Assembly (NCBI GenBank): GCA_036557885.1
Contig: DATBGS010000086.1
Coordinates: 1-8,417, forward strand
Source of the DNA: DATBGS01 sp036557885
GTDB lineage: Bacteria > Chloroflexota > Ktedonobacteria > Ktedonobacterales > DATBGS01
DNA length: 8,417 nucleotides
Direction: 5' to 3'
In this document: one piece after another, positions 4,576 through 8,417 of the stretch
Layout of the letters: each line of letters starts with the position of its first letter
Numbering within the stretch: the stretch's first letter is position 1
The notes under the pieces: model-generated
Databases searched by the model: none
Told to the model about the DNA's origin: nothing
Seen by the model: the letters and a program-made list of their open reading frames with translations, nothing else
Position numbers and translations under genes: made by a program

Positions 4576-5859
4576 GTGGATGGATTGTTAGATATTCTCA
4601 AGATCATCTTCTATTATCCGATCTTCAACATCTTGATGTTCTTTTACTGGGTGGTGCGGGATTTCGGCCTCTCCATCGTCCTGCTGACCATCTGTGTGCG
4701 GCTGGCGATGGTGCCGATGACCTTCAAGCAGTTGCGCTATTCGCGCAAAATGCAGGAGCTACAGCCCAGGATCAACGAACTCAAGGCACAGCACCAGGGC
4801 GATAATCAGGCGCTGATGAAAGCCCAGTCCGAACTCTTCAAAGAGCATGGCGTCAGCATGTTTGGCCTGGGCGGATGTTTGCCGCTGCTGGTGCAGATGC
4901 CCTTCCTGTACGGCCTGTTCTATGCCTTGCGCGATGGGCTGCACGGTACAGTTGGGGAGATCAACAGCCTGATCTACCCATTCCTGAAGTTCACCTCGGT
5001 CACGGCTGCGGGTGGCACCCACCCGCTGGACCCGTTCCTGCGCTGGTTTAGCTGGCTGCCGGGGAATCCCGCGCTCAACCTGAACTTCCCAGACCCCACG
5101 CATATCTTGCCCATTCTGGCCGCGCTCTTTACCTTTATCCAGATTCGCATGTCGCAGGTGCAGCGCAAGAACGCCGCTGCCCAGGCCGCGCCCGCTGACT
5201 CGAAAGCCGCCGCGCAGCAGCAGGCTACGCAGTCGGCAATGGGTATCATGCAATACATCATGCCCGCCTTCACGCTCTGGATCGGCTGGCAATATGCCGC
5301 TGGCCTGGCGCTGTACTGGACGATTGGCACCGTCTTCACGATGGGCCAGCAATACATCATCAGCGGTTGGGGCGGCCTCTTCAAGGGCATCCCGCGCCTG
5401 GAGGCATGGGGCAAGCAGAAAGACGCCGAGCGCGAAGCACGCCGCGCAGAAAAGCGCGGAGCGCCCATCGGCCCGGTGGTGGACGCCGCGCCCGCGCCAA
5501 ACAGCAAAGCAGGCGGCTCCGCAAAGGCGCTCACTGCTGGCAGCACGCGCAACGGCAGCGCCACCGCGAACGCGAAAAGCGATTGGATAGACCAGGCAAA
5601 AACAGAATCACAAAGCAACGGCAAGGCCAAACCACGTACCTTTGCCACGCTTGCCAAATCAAAAGAACCCGCCGAACTGACCACTGGGACCAGTGGGGAG
5701 GCCACCGCATCCGGCGCCAGAAAAAACGGCGATGGGTCAGGGGGCCTGGCAAATGGTTCTGCTCAACCGCCAGCGCCCCGGTCCAACCAGCCGCCAGTTC
5801 GGAAAAATCCGTCACAGCGTAGTGGCACACTACCGAAGCCAAAGGGAGGCAAACGTTAA
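4576..5859 (+). CDS. yidC: Membrane protein insertase YidC (Oxa1/SpoIIIJ type), 427 residues
   Basis: The GTG at 4576 follows GGGAGG (4563-4568) by 7 nt. YidC inserts and folds membrane proteins, alone or with Sec. The Oxa1 core is clear. A first hydrophobic stretch spans about 8-28. A second (FGLSIVLLTICVRLAMVPM, 30-48) contains Arg42, the groove arginine expected in this family. A charged cytoplasmic helical hairpin runs 50-92, and membrane segments follow at about 98-118, 164-181 and 222-253. It lacks the large periplasmic domain of proteobacterial YidC, as in Gram-positive and Chloroflexota types. No clear lipobox is seen. From about 270 to 427 there is a long, disordered, basic tail rich in Ala, Gly, Ser, Pro and Lys, ending KPKGGKR. 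Basic YidC tails elsewhere contact ribosomes, and this one is long. The stop is directly followed by the jag start (TAAGTG). Confidence 0.96.
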   Translation: MDGLLDILKIIFYYPIFNILMFFYWVVRDFGLSIVLLTICVRLAMVPMTFKQLRYSRKMQELQPRINELKAQHQGDNQALMKAQSELFKEHGVSMFGLGGCLPLLVQMPFLYGLFYALRDGLHGTVGEINSLIYPFLKFTSVTAAGGTHPLDPFLRWFSWLPGNPALNLNFPDPTHILPILAALFTFIQIRMSQVQRKNAAAQAAPADSKAAAQQQATQSAMGIMQYIMPAFTLWIGWQYAAGLALYWTIGTVFTMGQQYIISGWGGLFKGIPRLEAWGKQKDAEREARRAEKRGAPIGPVVDAAPAPNSKAGGSAKALTAGSTRNGSATANAKSDWIDQAKTESQSNGKAKPRTFATLAKSKEPAELTTGTSGEATASGARKNGDGSGGLANGSAQPPAPRSNQPPVRKNPSQRSGTLPKPKGGKR

Positions 5860-6903
5860 GTGGATACTGTCGAAGCCAGCGGCAAGACGGTTGATGACGC
5901 GATTTTGCAGGCATTGGCGCGTCTCGGTCGGCGCCGCGATGAAGTCAATATTGAAGTCCTGCAAGAACCCAGCCGGGGATCGTTTGGGCTGGGCATCCGT
6001 GATGCGCGGGTGCGTGTCACGGTCAAATCGCGCCGGGCATCTTCTGGCGCAGTCGTCACGCCCGAAATGGCCGACGCGCTGCTTGGCTTTGGCGACGCTC
6101 CAGCCCCGGCACCAACTGCGCCCCCGCAATCCCCTGGCCGGGCGCAGCCGCCCCGAACATCTGGCCGGGCGCAGCCCCCAGCCAGAACGCCTGCTCCACC
6201 ATCACCCCAGCCCCCTGCTCCACGCGCAGCCCCGCCAGTAGAAGAGTTCGAGGAAGAAGAGTTCGAGGACGAGGAATTGGAGGAAGGCGAGGAGTACGAG
6301 GACGAGGAGGAGTTCGAGGAGGAATTTGAGGACGAAGAGGAACAGCCCTTCGCCTCACCACGCGCCGCGCTGAAGCCCCTGCCCCCGGAGGAAGTGGAGA
6401 GCGCCGAGGGCTTCCCCGAAGGCGAGTCCGGCCCGGCCAGCAAAGAGATCGTCGCCACCGCCGTTGAGGTGCTGCAAACCATCCTGCAACATATGCAGGT
6501 GCGCGGCAGGGTGGAGATTCGCAGCCGCGACCCGCTCACCCTGAATGTGCGCCTGGATGACGGGCTGGGGCTGCTCATCGGGCGGCGCGGCGAAACGCTT
6601 GGCTCGCTGCAACTGATTGTAAACCTGATTGTCAGCCATCGCACCAAGCACCGCCAGCGCATTGTGGTGGATGTGGATAACTACAAGCTGCGCCGCGAGG
6701 AAAACTTGCAGCAGCTTGCGTTTCGCGTGGCGCAGCAGGTGCAGCAATCGCGTCGGGCGATTCCGCTGGAGGCCATGCCCCCCAACGAGCGGCGCATTGT
6801 GCACATGACGCTTTCAGACCATCCGGTGGTGATGACCCACAGCGAAGGCGAAGGCGACCAGCGCCGGGTGATTATCTCGCTCAGAAAGCCAACCGGGAGG
6901 TAA
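5860..6903 (+). CDS. jag: Jag/KhpB RNA-binding protein (Jag-N, KH, R3H), 347 residues
   Basis: The GTG at 5860 abuts the yidC stop. GGGAGG (5844-5849) inside the end of yidC is 10 nt upstream, so the two are likely coupled. The Jag N-terminal domain is residues 1-56 (VEASGKTVDDAILQALARLG, then GSFGLGIRDARVRV). A Pro/Ala linker follows (79-126), with GRAQPP twice, then a nearly pure Glu/Asp tract (128-161). The KH domain spans about 194-271, with its GxxG loop IGRRGETL (240-247). The R3H domain spans about 275-345, with the defining Arg311-x3-His315 (ERRIVH). KhpB-type proteins bind RNA, often with KhpA, and in some bacteria affect cell division and cell wall synthesis. The yidC neighbourhood is why it was named SpoIIIJ-associated. 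The length exceeds typical Jag because of the linker and acidic tract. Confidence 0.96.
   Translation: MDTVEASGKTVDDAILQALARLGRRRDEVNIEVLQEPSRGSFGLGIRDARVRVTVKSRRASSGAVVTPEMADALLGFGDAPAPAPTAPPQSPGRAQPPRTSGRAQPPARTPAPPSPQPPAPRAAPPVEEFEEEEFEDEELEEGEEYEDEEEFEEEFEDEEEQPFASPRAALKPLPPEEVESAEGFPEGESGPASKEIVATAVEVLQTILQHMQVRGRVEIRSRDPLTLNVRLDDGLGLLIGRRGETLGSLQLIVNLIVSHRTKHRQRIVVDVDNYKLRREENLQQLAFRVAQQVQQSRRAIPLEAMPPNERRIVHMTLSDHPVVMTHSEGEGDQRRVIISLRKPTGR
6134..6176 (+). repeat. Tandem 27-nt repeat coding for GRAQPP units in jag
   Basis: CTGGCCGGGCGCAGCC occurs exactly at 6134-6149 and 6161-6176, 27 nt (9 codons) apart. It encodes the two GRAQPP copies of the proline-rich linker. This is a recent in-frame duplication in a disordered region. 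Confidence 0.7.
6241..6342 (+). repeat. Purine-rich repeat coding for the acidic tract of jag
   Basis: Degenerate repetition of GAGGA and GAGTTCGAGGA-type units encodes a run of about 34 Glu/Asp residues broken by Phe, Tyr, Leu and Gly (EEFEEEEFEDEE type). The plus strand is almost entirely purine here. It lies between the proline linker and the KH domain. Confidence 0.7.
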
Positions 6904-6911
6904 TCAGTAGC

Positions 6912-6946
6912 AGTGAGAGCGCCCCCTGCGCGGGGGCGCTCTCACT
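6912..6946 (+). terminator. 15-bp hairpin between jag and the PfkB-type kinase
   Basis: AGTGAGAGCGCCCCC (6912-6926) and GGGGGCGCTCTCACT (6932-6946) are perfect complements around a TGCGC loop. There is no T-run after it. It begins 8 nt after the jag stop and ends 9 nt before the AGGAGG of the next gene. It may be an operon-ending or mRNA-stabilising hairpin that lowers expression of the downstream gene without fully separating it. Confidence 0.65.
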
Positions 6947-6970
6947 ATTCCTAACAGGAGGAACCGCGCC

Positions 6971-7885
6971 ATGTCCTCGGCCAACGCTGACCTGACGACC
7001 CCGCCCGACTTTCTGGTGATCGGCCATATCACCAAGGACATACTGCCCGATGGTGGCTACACGATAGGCGGCACCGCCACCTATGCCGCGCTGGCCGCGC
7101 AGCGCCTGGGCTGGCGCGCGGGCATCGTCACCAGCGTCTCGCCCGATTTGCTGGCGCGTCTGCCAGAAACCCTGCCCGGCGTGGCCGTTGCCGCCAGACC
7201 TGCCGCCGCCTCCTCCACCTTTGCCAACATCTACGAAGATGGGCAGCGCCGCCAATACCTTCGAGCGCGCGCAGAATCGCTGGGCGTGGCCGATGTCCCC
7301 GCCGCCTGGCGCCAGGCGCGCATTGTGCTGCTCGGCCCGCTGGCGCAGGAAGTCGCCCCGGAACTGGCGGGGCATTTCGAGGGCGCGCTGATCGGCGCCA
7401 CGCCCCAGGGCTGGCTGCGCCAGTGGGATAGCGACGGGCTGATCTCGCCCACGCCCTGGGCCAGCGCCACCGCCATTTTGCCCAAACTGGACGCGCTCAT
7501 CCTGAGCCGCGACGACGTGACCCCGCGCACCCCCACCGAGCAGCAGCGCCAGGAAGCCGCCGCGCTCTTGCAACGTTGGGCAGAGGCGACGCGGCTGATG
7601 GTGGTGACGCAGGGCGCAGAGGGCGCGCTGCTCCATTGGCAGGGCGCCACCCGGCGCTTCCCCGCGTACCCCGCGCAAGAGGTGGAACCCACTGGCGCGG
7701 GCGATGTCTTTGCCGCCGCCTTTCTGCTTCAGTACGCGCTGGCGCACGACCCCTACGCCGCCACGCGCTACGCCAACTGTGCCGCGTCCTTTGTAGTGGA
7801 AAAGCCTGGCACCGAAGGCATCCCTACACCCCAGCAGGTGGGCGAGCGCCTGAAGAAAAAAGTGGCGGCCAAAGTGACGGGCTAA
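6971..7885 (+). CDS. PfkB/ribokinase-family sugar or nucleoside kinase, 304 residues
   Basis: The ATG at 6971 has AGGAGG (6956-6961) 9 nt upstream. The family phosphorylates a sugar or nucleoside hydroxyl with ATP. The N-terminal strand FLVIGHITKD (14-23) and the glycine pair with GGTATYAALAAQRLG (33-47) form the substrate-binding start. VVTQGAEGALL (211-221) is the usual nucleotide-site strand and turn. PTGAGDVFAAAFL (240-252) is the second PfkB signature with the catalytic base Asp245 and the anion hole GAGD. Length and domain order are normal. The substrate cannot be told from the sequence: the lid region is short and no ribokinase, fructokinase or adenosine kinase signature stands out. 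No signal peptide or membrane segment is present, so it is cytosolic. It is separated from jag by a 15-bp hairpin, so cotranscription is possible by read-through. No clear promoter of its own is visible. Confidence 0.92.
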   Translation: MSSANADLTTPPDFLVIGHITKDILPDGGYTIGGTATYAALAAQRLGWRAGIVTSVSPDLLARLPETLPGVAVAARPAAASSTFANIYEDGQRRQYLRARAESLGVADVPAAWRQARIVLLGPLAQEVAPELAGHFEGALIGATPQGWLRQWDSDGLISPTPWASATAILPKLDALILSRDDVTPRTPTEQQRQEAAALLQRWAEATRLMVVTQGAEGALLHWQGATRRFPAYPAQEVEPTGAGDVFAAAFLLQYALAHDPYAATRYANCAASFVVEKPGTEGIPTPQQVGERLKKKVAAKVTG

Positions 7886-7897
7886 GAGGAGCCTGGA

Positions 7898-7930
7898 ATG
7901 AGACTTGCTGCAACACGCCGGACACTTTGA
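7898..7930 (+). CDS. Possible 10-codon leader ORF
   Basis: An ATG at 7898 with AGAGGAG (7885-7891) 6 nt upstream opens a frame coding MRLAATRRTL and ending TGA at 7928-7930. It lies between the PfkB-type gene and the membrane protein gene. The good ribosome binding site is the reason to list it. The size means it could easily be chance. If translated, it may act as a leader peptide for the downstream gene, given the hairpin at 7940-7981. Confidence 0.3.
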   Translation: MRLAATRRTL

Positions 7931-7939
7931 ACCGTCGCG

Positions 7940-7981
7940 TCCCTGGAAGAACCGGGGAACCTGCGCCATGTGCTTCAGGGA
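7940..7981 (+). promoter_or_regulatory. Hairpin covering the ribosome binding site of the gene at 7992
   Basis: TCCCTGGAAG (7940-7949) pairs with CTTCAGGGA (7973-7981), 9 bp with one bulged G. The Shine-Dalgarno GGGAG (7978-7982) is almost wholly inside the 3' arm. Such a fold would hold translation down unless opened, for instance by ribosomes on the upstream mini-ORF or by a protein. Confidence 0.45.
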
Positions 7982-7991
7982 GCAGCAAGAG

Positions 7992-8417
7992 ATGAATCAC
8001 CAGGACTCCGCCCCACCCAGCCAGGAATCGCCGGTTTCCGAGCCGCGCCCACCAGATATTGCGCCCCGGCGACCCATCACACGCCCACTCAGCCCTGATC
8101 TAGACGAGCAAAACACGCTCCTTTTGCCAGTGGTGGTCAATGGCGACACGCGCCCGCTGCCCCAGGCGCCCCCGCGCTCGCAACCATACCTGCTCCCACA
8201 CAGGCACTACCCACGCTCGCATTCTATCCGGCTGGCAGGGCGCGAACGCTCGCGCATCTGGCCCCTGGTGCTTGCCGTCACCTTGCTGATTGCCGTCGTG
8301 GTTGGTGTCGTCGCGGTGGCCTCTCTCGCCCTGTATAGAACGGTCAGCGAGAGCAAACTGTTCAGCGTAAGCAGCGTTCCCCTGTTGGTGATGAATATCG
8401 CCAGCGGCAGCGTGCAT
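7992..8417 (+). CDS. Single-pass membrane protein, N-terminal part (3' end off window)
   Basis: The ATG at 7992 is preceded by GGGAG (7978-7982) at 9 nt, and 142 codons run to the right edge without a stop. Residues 1-87 are proline-rich, polar and probably disordered (MNHQDSAPPSQESPVSEPRP, later LPQAPPRSQPYLLPHRHY), with basic residues (RLAGRERSR, 80-88) just before the membrane. Residues 90-114 form one clear transmembrane helix (WPLVLAVTLLIAVVVGVVAVA and on). By the positive-inside rule the N-terminus is cytoplasmic and the rest outside. The visible outer part, FSVSSVPLLVMNIASGSVH (124-142), resembles the first strand and turn of DUF4097-type beta-helical putative adhesins, where a [VI].N..G.V pattern starts the domain. 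That is an inference from 19 residues. It may be cotranscribed with the preceding PfkB-type gene. Confidence 0.85.
   Translation, partial: MNHQDSAPPSQESPVSEPRPPDIAPRRPITRPLSPDLDEQNTLLLPVVVNGDTRPLPQAPPRSQPYLLPHRHYPRSHSIRLAGRERSRIWPLVLAVTLLIAVVVGVVAVASLALYRTVSESKLFSVSSVPLLVMNIASGSVH

Noticed and set aside
4759..5705. Long minus-strand frames across yidC
   Set aside because: YidC is unmistakable on the plus strand, and the antisense frames have no family features.
5856..6662. 268-residue minus-strand frame rich in Ser and Asn
   Set aside because: The Ser/Asn runs are simply the complement of the GAG/GAA/TTC repeats coding the acidic tract of jag.
6881..7969. 362-residue open frame on the minus strand across the PfkB-type gene
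   Set aside because: It is a GC-rich antisense shadow with Gly/Arg/Ala-biased composition. The plus strand carries a complete PfkB protein with both signatures and a good ribosome binding site.

Overview
The window looks like a GC-rich bacterial chromosome segment, most likely from the Chloroflexota and probably a Ktedonobacteria-like lineage. That placement is an inference. It rests on the style of the Hanks-type kinase N-terminus, the KGG-repeat protein, and the rpmH-rnpA-yidD-yidC-jag block, here without dnaA next to it. There are no tRNA or rRNA genes, no transposase and no CRISPR array.

Layout. (1) 1-530, minus: the first 176 codons of a Ser/Thr protein kinase, running off the left edge. 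(2) 531-1019: a divergent intergenic region with a near-consensus promoter for each side, REP-like hairpins, and a possible structured RNA or leader (761-912). (3) 1020-1859, plus: an unrecognised 279-residue protein rich in Arg, Trp and Leu. (4) 1874-1938: a perfect 24-bp inverted repeat between convergent genes. (5) 1948-2786, minus: two unrecognised genes in one operon, whose leader holds a 10-nt tandem repeat. (6) 3032-3370, plus: a KGG-repeat protein with its own promoter and a small dyad just after the start point, followed by terminator-type hairpins. (7) 3567-6903, plus: promoter, folded leader, then rpmH, rnpA, yidD, yidC and jag/khpB, tightly packed. (8) 6971-7885, plus: a PfkB-family sugar/nucleoside kinase behind a 15-bp hairpin. 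(9) 7992-8417, plus: the start of a single-pass membrane protein running off the right edge, preceded by a 10-codon mini-ORF and a hairpin that covers its ribosome binding site.

How the genes work together. The central operon is the classical ribosome/RNase P/membrane-insertion cluster. L34 goes into the 50S subunit, RnpA is the protein subunit of RNase P, YidD and YidC act in membrane protein insertion, and Jag (KhpB) is an RNA-binding protein often encoded next to yidC. The flanking genes look like lineage-specific accessory genes, each with its own promoter. The least explained items are the orphan gene at 1020 with its possibly bistable leader, and the two-gene unknown operon divergent from the KGG gene.
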